A stretch of 52,880 nucleotides of DNA from an uncultured Clostridia bacterium. Lineage in GTDB: Bacteria > Bacillota > Clostridia > Christensenellales > Borkfalkiaceae. The DNA is taken from assembly GCA_944328495.1 (NCBI GenBank), contig CALVHR010000014.1, positions 1 through 52,880 of the forward strand, given 5' to 3'. Under the pieces are notes generated by a model. That model saw only the letters and a program-made list of their open reading frames with translations, had not been told where the DNA came from and did no database searches. The position numbers and the translations under genes were made by a program. The first letter of the stretch is position 1, and each line of letters opens with the position of its first letter. Below are positions 25,438-32,652 of the stretch, piece by piece.

Positions 25438-26048
25438 TTTGACCTCTGCAATAATCCTTTCAATCGACGCGCCGACGCGTATATGTCTTCCCCGTCCTTC
25501 GCAAGAGAAGCGCCGATCCCGACACCCGCAGCGCCTGCTTCCAGCCAGCTGAGCGCATTTTCCGTATTGACACCCCCGACCGCAATGATCTTGCAATCCG
25601 GAAGCGGCGAATGCACGGCGCGCACAAACCCGACCCCGTACGCGGACGCAGGGAATAATTTGACCGCCTTCGCACCCGCAGCCCGGGCGCGCACGATCTC
25701 CGAAACCGTAGCAACGCCAGGAAGTACGGGAATGCCCCGCGCCGTCAGATAGCGCACAACTTCTTCATCAAGATTGGGCATGACGGCAAATTGCGCCCCC
25801 GCTTCCGCCGCCAAAACAGCGCGTTCCATATCGACGACCGTACCTGCCCCGATCAGCGCATTCGGATACATTCCCTGTAATTTCCGCATTACGCCAAGAG
25901 CCTCGGGCGTGGTCATGGATATTTCCAAAAGACGTACCCCGCCTTCCAGAACAGCCGCCGCAAATTTTTCCGCTTTTTCCGCGCTCGTTTCGCGCACGAT
26001 CGCGATCAGCCGTTCATTGTCCAATAACTCATAAAATTCTTTGTTCAT
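25434..26048 (-). CDS. eda: KDPG/KHG aldolase family protein
   Basis: A 204-residue class I aldolase. VKLFPAS places the Schiff-base Lys at 130; Glu42 (LEIS) is the acid/base; GAGTV (68-72) and IAVGGVN form the substrate loops. It cleaves 2-keto-3-deoxy-6-phosphogluconate or a relative to pyruvate and glyceraldehyde 3-phosphate. The phosphate-loop VGGVN differs slightly from the TGG of E. coli Eda, and the R of LR/T after the Glu is Thr, so the exact substrate is open. The second ATG (26048) is taken as start because GGGG lies at a proper distance from it; the first, two codons upstream, is too close. The gene overlaps the DUF2877 gene by 20 bases. Confidence 0.85.
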   Translation of the reverse strand: MNKEFYELLDNERLIAIVRETSAEKAEKFAAAVLEGGVRLLEISMTTPEALGVMRKLQGMYPNALIGAGTVVDMERAVLAAEAGAQFAVMPNLDEEVVRYLTARGIPVLPGVATVSEIVRARAAGAKAVKLFPASAYGVGFVRAVHSPLPDCKIIAVGGVNTENALSWLEAGAAGVGIGASLAKDGEDIYASARRLKGLLQRSK

Positions 26049-26757
26049 ATTCATCCCCGTTTTCCTTTAAATATATAAAAAAAGCCGCCATCCCGGCCAA
26101 AACCGCCTGTCCCGATTCCGAACCGTATCCGCTCAGTTTTTGCGCCGCCGAAAAGGGGTCTGCACCAAAGACTTCTTCGATCGCCGAAAATGTTTCGCCC
26201 GTCGCCGCCGCCTCTAAAAACGCCGCCGAAACTGCGCTCGTTTTATGCAGTCGGGCAAGTACTTCATGCGCGAGAGGGAATTCTTTTCCCGTTTTGCGCG
26301 CGGCATACATTACGCCTACCAACGCATCATCCCCCGACGGCGTTAGCCCTCGTCCCCGACCGATCAGCGCATCGGCAAGTGCCTGTGCACCTTCTTTCAG
26401 ACGCACGCCAATGGTTTCGGAAAATATTTCTGCTTCGCTATGCAACGCCGAACACACCGCGGTTACAGTCTTTTCCTCATCAAGCAGCTCATATTCGGCA
26501 ATTTGCTCTTTTTCCAACTTCCAGTCTGCTTTGCCGTTTTTCCAAACAATTTCTCTTGCACACATCGATACACTGCCCTGCGGCCGCACATTTGCACAAA
26601 TCCCGAACGGAAGGCTCGGCCCTCGCTCATAAATTGCAATGACCTGCCCGCCTTCGCAAACGATGTATGTACAATTTTTTACCGGAAATGCCGTACCGCA
26701 CACTTCTCCGCCTTGCAGACGTTTGTATGCGAGTTTTCCCGCTTTTGCAACGATCAT
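26029..26757 (-). CDS. DUF2877 protein (AllH-like)
   Basis: A 242-residue protein whose motif GRGRGLTPSGDDAL (133-146) is the hallmark of DUF2877, the family of E. coli YlbF/AllH. AllH is the third component of oxamate carbamoyltransferase, with FdrA/AllF and DUF1116/AllG. Here it is separated from those two by five genes but belongs to the same transcript. The ATG overlaps the stop of the acetate-kinase-like gene as ATGA, so the two are likely made together. There is no signal peptide. The biochemical job of the family is poorly defined; the association is the main evidence. Confidence 0.85.
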   Translation of the reverse strand: MIVAKAGKLAYKRLQGGEVCGTAFPVKNCTYIVCEGGQVIAIYERGPSLPFGICANVRPQGSVSMCAREIVWKNGKADWKLEKEQIAEYELLDEEKTVTAVCSALHSEAEIFSETIGVRLKEGAQALADALIGRGRGLTPSGDDALVGVMYAARKTGKEFPLAHEVLARLHKTSAVSAAFLEAAATGETFSAIEEVFGADPFSAAQKLSGYGSESGQAVLAGMAAFFIYLKENGDEYEQRIL

Positions 26758-27899
26758 AATTTTAAAAACGATACCACCTTCTGTGCCACGATCCGCTCTT
26801 CGTCGGCAGGCACGACTAATACCTTGACAGGCGAACAGTCCGTCGAAATCACTTCGGAATTTTCCGCATTTTTCTTTTCATCCAAATTTGCGCCGATATG
26901 CGCGACGGCGTGCACGATCTTTTCGCGAATCGAAGGAGAATTTTCGCCGATTCCGCCGGAAAAAGTGATCGCATCCAGTCCGCCCAATTCCGCGTAAAAA
27001 GCTCCGATATAACGGACAACGGAAGCGACAAACGCATCTACCGCAAGCCTGGCGCGCGGCGTTTCATCCGCCAAAATATCGCGCATGTCTCCGTTTATGC
27101 CCGCAATGCCGCGAAGCCCTCCGTTTACGGAGAATCCTTTTTCGATTTCCGATTGCGTCAGCCCGCATTGTTGAAGCCATGGCACGATCGCACAGTCGGT
27201 ATCGCCCGCGCGGTATAGTTGCATCACCCCGGACTGCGGACTGAATCCGAAACTTATATCCAGGCTCTTGCCGTCTGAAACGGCGCAGACCGAACTGCTT
27301 CCGCCCAAATGACAGCAGATGACCTTTTGATACCCGCGCGATACGGCGTACGAGGATGCATATTCGTGCGAAGCGCCGTGAAAGCCGTTTTTTCGTACCC
27401 CATATTTTTCGTACCATTCATACGGAAGCCCGTAAATGCGGTTATGCAGCGGTATCGTGCGATGAAACCCCGTTTCAAAACTTCCAACCATCGGAACTTG
27501 CGGCATCGCCGCCCTGCACTGTTCGATCGCATCCGCATACGGCGGATTATGCGCAGGACAGACCCCGGAAAGTGCACGCATATCCGCAATGACCTCGTCG
27601 GTGAGTTCCGCAACCCCCTCTTCTCGCAAAGACAGCACCGTCTTGAACCCCACCGCCGCAACGTCTCGCACGTTTGCCCTTTCCAAAAAGAATCGTATCG
27701 CGTCCCCGTACGTGCGGACGGAAGCTTCCTGCCCGCTTTGCGATTTTCCGTTCTCTTTCACGACATACTCGCACGGCTTTTCGCCTCCGATTCCCGCAAA
27801 CCGCATCGATATGCACTCACGGAGACCGGGCAACAAATATTGCTTGATCTTGCAGGACGTACTGCCTACGTTCATGATTAAAATGCTGCATTCTTGCAT
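26754..27899 (-). CDS. Divergent acetate-kinase-family acyl-phosphate kinase
   Basis: A 381-residue ASKHA-fold kinase clearly related to acetate/butyrate/propionate kinases: NVGSTSCKIK (10-19), AHNPPY (116-121), FETGFHRTIP (141-150), NGFHGASHEY (171-180), CHLGG (196-200), SPQSGV, YRAGDTD (229-235) and FSGGIGEN. The nucleotide-side and His motifs are kept. The carboxylate-binding motif GHRxVHGG is replaced by GFKTVLSL (Phe85, Lys86 for His and the key Arg), the catalytic Asp of FDTAFH is Glu142, and the Asn of CHLGNG is Gly. It probably transfers phosphate between ADP and an acyl phosphate other than acetyl. In allantoin operons carbamate kinase holds this place. It is the first gene of the operon; GGAGGAAG precedes the ATG. 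Confidence 0.85.
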   Translation of the reverse strand: MQECSILIMNVGSTSCKIKQYLLPGLRECISMRFAGIGGEKPCEYVVKENGKSQSGQEASVRTYGDAIRFFLERANVRDVAAVGFKTVLSLREEGVAELTDEVIADMRALSGVCPAHNPPYADAIEQCRAAMPQVPMVGSFETGFHRTIPLHNRIYGLPYEWYEKYGVRKNGFHGASHEYASSYAVSRGYQKVICCHLGGSSSVCAVSDGKSLDISFGFSPQSGVMQLYRAGDTDCAIVPWLQQCGLTQSEIEKGFSVNGGLRGIAGINGDMRDILADETPRARLAVDAFVASVVRYIGAFYAELGGLDAITFSGGIGENSPSIREKIVHAVAHIGANLDEKKNAENSEVISTDCSPVKVLVVPADEERIVAQKVVSFLKL

Positions 27900-27918
27900 C
27901 TCGCTTCCTCCGCAGTAA

Positions 27919-27948
27919 ATTATATCGGCGCAATGCTCAAAAAGTCAA
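27919..27948 (-). promoter_or_regulatory. Promoter of the eleven-gene sugar-acid/FdrA operon
   Basis: On the minus strand TTGACT (27943-27948), an 18-base spacer and TATAAT (27919-27924), 19 bases before the ATG of the acetate-kinase-like gene, with GGAGG between them. Confidence 0.85.
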
Positions 27949-27986
27949 TATTCAATTGATTCGCTGTACAGAATTGTTTTTTTTCA

Positions 27987-28038
27987 ACGAAAATTTTCGT
28001 AAATAAAACCTGCTTTTGAACCCCCTGAAAAATTTTTC
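27987..28038. promoter_or_regulatory. Two AT-rich palindromes in the divergent promoter region
   Basis: A perfect 14-base palindrome acgaaaattttcgt (27987-28000) and a perfect 12-base palindrome gaaaaatttttc (28027-28038) lie between the two divergent promoters; the second abuts the -35 box of the mutarotase gene. They could be operators of a regulator controlling both directions. The evidence is symmetry and position only. Confidence 0.4.
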
Positions 28039-28067
28039 TTGCACTCCTGTCCTTACACGTTTATAAT
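28039..28067 (+). promoter_or_regulatory. Promoter of the mutarotase gene
   Basis: TTGCAC (28039-28044), a 17-base spacer and TATAAT (28062-28067). The start codon lies six bases after the -10 box, so the expected transcript begins at the A of the ATG and has no leader. Confidence 0.8.
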
Positions 28068-28073
28068 GATGAC

Positions 28074-28898
28074 ATGGATTACGTACTCAACAACAAAGAT
28101 CTTCTTATCCGCGCATCGTCGTACGGGGCGGAGCTTAAAAGCATTGCTTTCCGCGGCCGCGAATACCTGTGGCAGGGCGAAAAACCTTGGGCTTCCAGTT
28201 CGCCCGTACTGTTTCCGTTCGCGGGCAGAAGGAAAAATTTTTGCTACGACTATTGCGGAAAGACTTATCCCATGCCCCTCAACGGCTTTGCCAAAGACAT
28301 GCCCTTTCGGTGCATTGGCGGGGAAAGCGAGCTCGTGTTCGAACTTTGCGACGACAAAAAAACGCAAACGATGTATCCGTTTGCGTTTTGCCTGCGCATT
28401 GCTTATTCCATCGGCACCGATACCGTTTTTGCCGCATTTTCTCTCGAAAACAAAGACGAAAAGCCGATGCCTTATATGTGGGGACTGCACCCGGGCTTTA
28501 TCATCGAAGAGCCGTCCGATTGGCAACTGCGATTTGACAAAACGCCCGCCGAATGTTTCCTCGGCCCCGATATGCTGCTCACGGGCGAAGAGCGCCCGTT
28601 TGCGCGCTTATACCGCTTCGATGAAACGCTCGAACATACGCGCATCGTCAAAGATTACGGAAAGAGCGCCTTCCTTTACAATGGCGGTACCGGTCGCTCC
28701 GTAACCATACAAAGCACCGATCCCGACGTTTTGGCAATCTGGCGCCCGCCCATCGATCATTTCCCGCTCGTATCTCTCGAACCCTGGTGCGGCATATCCG
28801 ATCGAAAAGAATGTATGCCGATCATGCAAAATCCGTACGTCCGCATCCTCACGCCGCATACAACCGCAAAGACGGTTTGGACTTTTAAACTCACATGA
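28074..28898 (+). CDS. Aldose 1-epimerase family protein (LacX-like)
   Basis: A 274-residue galactose-mutarotase-fold protein. It shows the LacX-type start MDYVLNNKDLLIRASSYGAELKS, PVLFPFAGR (44-52), NGFAKDMPF, the HPGF segment (about 139-142) and EPWCGISDR near the end, which carries the catalytic Glu. It interconverts alpha and beta anomers of a free sugar, easing its entry into catabolism. It is divergent from the sugar-acid operon and shares its upstream region, so the two are probably co-regulated. The start codon is fixed by homology with the family N-terminus. No ribosome binding site precedes it, in line with a leaderless mRNA. Confidence 0.88.
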   Translation: MDYVLNNKDLLIRASSYGAELKSIAFRGREYLWQGEKPWASSSPVLFPFAGRRKNFCYDYCGKTYPMPLNGFAKDMPFRCIGGESELVFELCDDKKTQTMYPFAFCLRIAYSIGTDTVFAAFSLENKDEKPMPYMWGLHPGFIIEEPSDWQLRFDKTPAECFLGPDMLLTGEERPFARLYRFDETLEHTRIVKDYGKSAFLYNGGTGRSVTIQSTDPDVLAIWRPPIDHFPLVSLEPWCGISDRKECMPIMQNPYVRILTPHTTAKTVWTFKLT

Positions 28899-28900
28899 TT

Positions 28901-28936
28901 GCAAAAAGAGGAGGGCCAACGCCCTCCTCTTTTTGC
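28901..28936. terminator. Bidirectional terminator between the mutarotase gene and pnp
   Basis: A 16-bp perfect stem (28901-28916 with 28921-28936, loop caac) begins with an A run and ends with a T run, so it can stop transcription from both directions. It directly follows the mutarotase stop codon. Confidence 0.9.
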
Positions 28937-29003
28937 AAGACATTGCGTGCAGTCCGCACCGCAATTCATCCTTTTCCGTTTATGAAATGCTCCAATGACC
29001 GAA

Positions 29004-29045
29004 GCGGCGGAACGCAGTTGCTCTGCGTTCCGCCGCCATTTTTAG
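29004..29045. terminator. Second hairpin downstream of pnp
   Basis: A 14-bp GC-rich stem (29004-29017 with 29023-29036) followed on the plus strand by a short T run. On the minus strand it comes some 30 bases after the pnp stop without a good T run, so it may protect the pnp 3' end rather than terminate. Confidence 0.6.
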
Positions 29046-29067
29046 TTTCGCCGTTCAAAAAATCCGA

Positions 29068-31167
29068 TCAGCCTTCCATCTTTTCGAGAAGTTTCAGATC
29101 GATTCCTTTCTCGCCGATCTTGATAATTTCTACCTTGACCGTATCGCCGATATTCAGCACGTCTTCTACCTGATTGATGCGTTTGTCGCTCATCTTGGAA
29201 ATGTGGATCATGCCGTCCTTGCCGGGAGCAAGCTCTACAAACGCGCCGACCTTAGACAGAATGCGTACAACCGAGCCGATGAACATATCGCCCACTTCGG
29301 GATCGCGCGCGATCGAAAGAATGATTGCTTTTGCACGTTCCGCATTTTCCGTATTTTCTCCGTACGTCGCAATGCAGACCTTTCCGTCGTCATCGATATC
29401 GATCTTGACGCCCGTTTCTTCGATGATCTTGTTGATAACCTTGCCGCCGCTGCCGATGACTTCGCGGATCTTTTCGGGATCGATCGAGAAGGAAATGATC
29501 TTCGGAGCGAACTTGGAAAGTTCTGCGCGGGGCGCGGGCAATGTTTCCAACATCTTATTCAAAATAAACTTGCGGCCGTCATTTGCCTGCGCGATCGCAC
29601 GGCGCAAAATATTTTCGTCGATGCCCTTGATCTTGATGTCCATCTGGATCGCGGTGATACCCTTCTCCGTTCCGGCAACTTTGAAGTCCATGTCGCCCAG
29701 GAAGTCTTCCAGTCCCTGAATATCCGTCAAGATCGCTACGCGGTCACTTGCCGAATCCTTGATCAGCCCCATCGCACAACCTGCGACAGGCGCCTTGATC
29801 GGAACGCCCGCATCCATCAGCGCCAGCGTGGAGCCGCAGACGCTCGCCTGCGACGTGGAACCGTTCGAACTGAGAACGTCCGACACCATACGGATCGCAT
29901 AAGGGAATTCCGTTTCACTCGGGATCACAGGTTCAAGAGCACGTTCCGCCAACGCACCGTGGCCGATTTCGCGGCGACCCGGGCTGCGAAGCGCCTTCGC
30001 TTCACCCGTTGAATACCCGGGGAAGTTATATTGATGCATGTAACGGTTGGCGACTTCTTCGTCCAAACCGTCCAGCTTCTGCACTTCGGACAGCGTGCCC
30101 AACGTACAAGTTGTAAGCACCTGCGTCTGGCCGCGCGTAAATACACCCGAACCGTGCACGCGGGGAAGCACACCCACTTCGCACCAGATCGGACGGATCT
30201 CCGTCAGCTTTCTGCCGTCGGGACGCACACCCTTGTCCAAAATCTTGGCGCGAACCTTCTCTTTCGTCAAATAATACAGGCTGTCCTTGATCTCGCGCGC
30301 CTTGTCGGGATACGCATCCGCAAAATGTTCGAGCGTGTCCTTTTCGACTTCCGCCTGCTTCTCTTCGCGCAGAGTACGGTCAAATTCTTCCAGCGCTTTG
30401 TCCAGTTTTTCGGAAGCATACGCGCGCACTGCCGCATCGATGTCTTCGGGAACATGATACAAATCCATCTGGCGCTTGGGTTTGCCGATCTCTTTTTGAA
30501 TCTGCTCGATAAACGCACACTGCTTTTTGATCTCTTCGTGCCCGAACAGAATCGCGCCGACCATATCTTCGTCCGATACTTCTTTCGCACCCGCTTCGAC
30601 CATCATGATCGCATCTTTCGTGCCCGAAAGGCTCAAAGCGATCGTGCTCTTTTCGCGCTGTGCACTGTCGGGATTGATCACATACTGCCCGTCTACCATA
30701 CCGATCTGCACCGAACCCGTAGGACCTGCCCAGGGAATATCCGATATGCTCAGCGCAATCGAACTCCCCATCATTGCGAACGGTTCGGGAGGAATATTCA
30801 CATCCACGGAAAGTGCGGTCGCAATAACCACAACGTCATTGTACAAACCCTTCGGGAACAGCGGACGGATCGGACGATCGATCAGACGAGAGGTCAGGAT
30901 CCCCTTATCGCTCGCTCTGCCTTCACGCTTTTTAAAGCCCCCCGGAATTTTGCCGACCGCATACATTTTCTCCTCAAAATCAACCTGCAACGGGAAGAAA
31001 TCCATCCCGTCACGCGGCGTTTCGGACATCGTCACATTGACCATGACGACAGTGTCTCCGCAACGGACTACGCACGAGCCGTTTGCCTGCTCTGCATATT
31101 TGCCCGTCTCGACGATCACTTTCCTGCCGCCGACTTCCGTTTCAAACTGTCTGAAATTTTTTATCAT
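29068..31167 (-). CDS. pnp: Polynucleotide phosphorylase
   Basis: A 699-residue exoribonuclease of full length. It holds two RNase PH domains (residues about 10-220 and 310-540), a helical linker, a KH domain (about 553-610, IREVIGSGGKVINKIIEETG) and an S1 domain (about 620-690, GDMFIGSVVRILSKVGAFVELAPGKDGMIHISKMS). It degrades RNA from the 3' end using phosphate and takes part in mRNA turnover. It follows rpsO, the common bacterial order. A hairpin in its 5' leader (31193-31208) may be a processing site as in E. coli, where PNPase controls its own mRNA. AAGGAG precedes the ATG. Confidence 0.97.
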   Translation of the reverse strand: MIKNFRQFETEVGGRKVIVETGKYAEQANGSCVVRCGDTVVMVNVTMSETPRDGMDFFPLQVDFEEKMYAVGKIPGGFKKREGRASDKGILTSRLIDRPIRPLFPKGLYNDVVVIATALSVDVNIPPEPFAMMGSSIALSISDIPWAGPTGSVQIGMVDGQYVINPDSAQREKSTIALSLSGTKDAIMMVEAGAKEVSDEDMVGAILFGHEEIKKQCAFIEQIQKEIGKPKRQMDLYHVPEDIDAAVRAYASEKLDKALEEFDRTLREEKQAEVEKDTLEHFADAYPDKAREIKDSLYYLTKEKVRAKILDKGVRPDGRKLTEIRPIWCEVGVLPRVHGSGVFTRGQTQVLTTCTLGTLSEVQKLDGLDEEVANRYMHQYNFPGYSTGEAKALRSPGRREIGHGALAERALEPVIPSETEFPYAIRMVSDVLSSNGSTSQASVCGSTLALMDAGVPIKAPVAGCAMGLIKDSASDRVAILTDIQGLEDFLGDMDFKVAGTEKGITAIQMDIKIKGIDENILRRAIAQANDGRKFILNKMLETLPAPRAELSKFAPKIISFSIDPEKIREVIGSGGKVINKIIEETGVKIDIDDDGKVCIATYGENTENAERAKAIILSIARDPEVGDMFIGSVVRILSKVGAFVELAPGKDGMIHISKMSDKRINQVEDVLNIGDTVKVEIIKIGEKGIDLKLLEKMEG

Positions 31168-31192
31168 CTTACACTCCTTGCTTTGTTCTTGC

Positions 31193-31208
31193 GGGAACCC
31201 CTGTTCCC
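31193..31208 (-). promoter_or_regulatory. Hairpin in the pnp leader
   Basis: gggaac (31193-31198) and gttccc (31203-31208) form a 6-bp hairpin between the rpsO terminator and the pnp ribosome binding site. A processing or autoregulatory site is plausible by analogy with the E. coli rpsO-pnp region. Confidence 0.45.
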
Positions 31209-31215
31209 TTATAAT

Positions 31216-31247
31216 TGATAAAAGGGCCGAACAGCCGTTCCGCCCTT
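31216..31247 (-). terminator. Terminator/attenuator between rpsO and pnp
   Basis: On the minus strand a 6-bp stem (31242-31247 with 31222-31227), one mismatch, then a 4-bp stem, is followed by TTTTATC. It lies nine bases past the rpsO stop and probably lets part of the transcription continue into pnp. Confidence 0.7.
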
Positions 31248-31255
31248 ATATACTC

Positions 31256-31519
31256 TTACTTTCTCAGATCCAGACGGGAAATAATGTCCCTGTACTTCTC
31301 GATGTCCTTCGATTTGATGTAATCGAGCAGGCCGCGGCGCTGTCCGACCATTTTCAAAAGTCCGCGGCGGCTGTGATTGTCGTGCGGATGCTGCTGCAAA
31401 TGCTCGTTCAGATGATTGATGCGCTCGGTCAAAAGCGCGATCTGCACTTCGGACGAGCCCGTGTCTCCGTCGTGACGCTTGAATTCGTCGATGATCTGGT
31501 TCTTCTTTTCCTTTTCCAT
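31256..31519 (-). CDS. rpsO: 30S ribosomal protein S15
   Basis: An 87-residue S15, normal length for the family. Its signature is [51 protein letters not shown]. It binds 16S rRNA early in assembly of the small subunit. The ATG at 31519 is chosen over a codon ten residues upstream because AAGGAG lies at the right distance and the family begins with a short Lys/Glu-rich helix. A structured leader lies just upstream. Confidence 0.97.
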   Translation of the reverse strand: MEKEKKNQIIDEFKRHDGDTGSSEVQIALLTERINHLNEHLQQHPHDNHSRRGLLKMVGQRRGLLDYIKSKDIEKYRDIISRLDLRK

Positions 31520-31547
31520 TGTTTTTATTCTCCTTGGAAATTTATTC

Positions 31548-31593
31548 ACGCAATCAAAGTCCGGCGAGGAGAACCGCTCGGCTTTGATTGCGT
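31548..31593 (-). ncRNA. Candidate S15 autoregulatory leader hairpin
   Basis: A 12-bp perfect outer stem (31548-31559 with 31582-31593) encloses an inner 4-bp stem and an eight-base loop. It sits between the promoter and the rpsO ribosome binding site and takes up almost the whole leader. S15 is known to repress its own mRNA through leader structures in several bacteria. No match to a named class is claimed. Confidence 0.5.
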
Positions 31594-31601
31594 ACAGCTA
31601 T

Positions 31602-31630
31602 ATTTTAACATAAAACATTCCGCTTGTAAA
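31602..31630 (-). promoter_or_regulatory. Promoter of rpsO-pnp
   Basis: On the minus strand TTTACA (31625-31630), a 17-base spacer and TAAAAT (31602-31607). The transcript would start at about the first base of the leader hairpin. Confidence 0.7.
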
Positions 31631-31706
31631 CTGTTTCTTGCCCGCAACCGAAAATCTATTTAAAAAGATATTGTGCAACCTCTTGCCCGAATACATTTCC
31701 CCTGTC

Positions 31707-31735
31707 TTGACAAAAAAACTGTTTGGGTGTATAGT
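31707..31735 (+). promoter_or_regulatory. Promoter of the HNH gene
   Basis: TTGACA (31707-31712), a 17-base spacer and TATAGT (31730-31735), with an overlapping TATAAT at 31735-31740. It precedes the plus-strand HNH gene by about 40 bases. Confidence 0.75.
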
Positions 31736-31774
31736 ATAATCACATTACAAAACAGAGGACAAAAATAAAGTTAA

Positions 31775-32602
31775 ATGATAATTTTTATAATTATGTTAGC
31801 AATAGTGATTGCTATTGGAACTGTTTTAGCAGTAATACTCTTTCTACAAGCACGACAAAGAAAATATACGGACTTTATACTTAAAAACAGCCTTTGTTTA
31901 AAACAACTGACCGAAATAAACAATCGATATGCATTCTATTCGGGTATAAACCTCAACCAAAATCATACATACGATAATGAAAATTTTTTTACTGATATCT
32001 CTTGTCAAGATTATTTGATTTATCAATTACAATTCATTAAAAAGGATGTCATTGACCAAATTAAAAAAATCAGAATCAATGGACGTTTATACGATAAATA
32101 TCTTGAAGAAACAGCTACTATAAAACAATCCGGTCAATTTCAGACTAATCCAGAAAAGTTAAACGTTGAAAAATTACTAATACTCGAAAAAAAATTGATA
32201 GAGAAGCAAATATATCATCCGATTATCCGATTTGTTTTGACAGTAACATTATACTGCTCAAAAATCAATGGGCAAATATACAATTCGAAAAGCGAAGATT
32301 TTTATGATAGCGATATATTGCCTCTCATTGCAAGACTAAACAAAAAAAGAGGCACCTATTTTACAGACCGCGAAATTTGGAATGCTATCTGCCGTGTAGA
32401 GAGAGGGAAAGTTTCAAATAAAATGAGATTTTCTATTTATGCCCGAGATGGATACAGATGTTGCAGATGCGGTGCGGCGGGAAGATTCGTCCAATTAGAG
32501 ATTGACCATATCATCCCAATCGCAAAAGGGGGCAAATCTACCTATGATAATTTACAGACCTTGTGTCATAATTGCAATGTCGAAAAAGGTGATAAATACT
32601 GA
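31775..32602 (+). CDS. Membrane-anchored HNH endonuclease protein
   Basis: A 275-residue protein. Residues 1-26 are a single hydrophobic segment, probably a membrane anchor. Residues about 30-210 are charged and largely helical with no known motif. Residues about 222-275 are an HNH/His-Me nuclease domain with two zinc pairs: RDGYRCCRCG, then LEIDHIIPIAKGGKSTYDNLQTLCHNCN. It would cut or nick DNA. The gene is visibly AT-rich and uses other codons than its neighbours, points the other way from hemZ and rpsO, and has its own promoter and terminator, so it looks acquired. AGAGGA lies 16 bases before the ATG, farther than usual. A defence or mobile-element role is possible but not shown. Confidence 0.8.
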   Translation: MIIFIIMLAIVIAIGTVLAVILFLQARQRKYTDFILKNSLCLKQLTEINNRYAFYSGINLNQNHTYDNENFFTDISCQDYLIYQLQFIKKDVIDQIKKIRINGRLYDKYLEETATIKQSGQFQTNPEKLNVEKLLILEKKLIEKQIYHPIIRFVLTVTLYCSKINGQIYNSKSEDFYDSDILPLIARLNKKRGTYFTDREIWNAICRVERGKVSNKMRFSIYARDGYRCCRCGAAGRFVQLEIDHIIPIAKGGKSTYDNLQTLCHNCNVEKGDKY

Positions 32603-32613
32603 TACATATATTT

Positions 32614-32645
32614 AAGCGGTTGACACAAAATGTGCGCCGCTTTTT
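32614..32645 (+). terminator. Terminator of the HNH gene
   Basis: aagcgg (32614-32619) pairs with ccgctt (32637-32642) around an inner caca/tgtg stem, followed by a T run. Confidence 0.7.
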
Positions 32646-32652
32646 CTTCCGC

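Noticed and set aside
25438-25596. N-terminal extension of the MBL-fold gene at 24568
   Set aside because: The extra residues lie inside the aldolase gene in another frame and read as Cys/Arg-rich noise; the ATGA overlap at 25437 gives the natural start.
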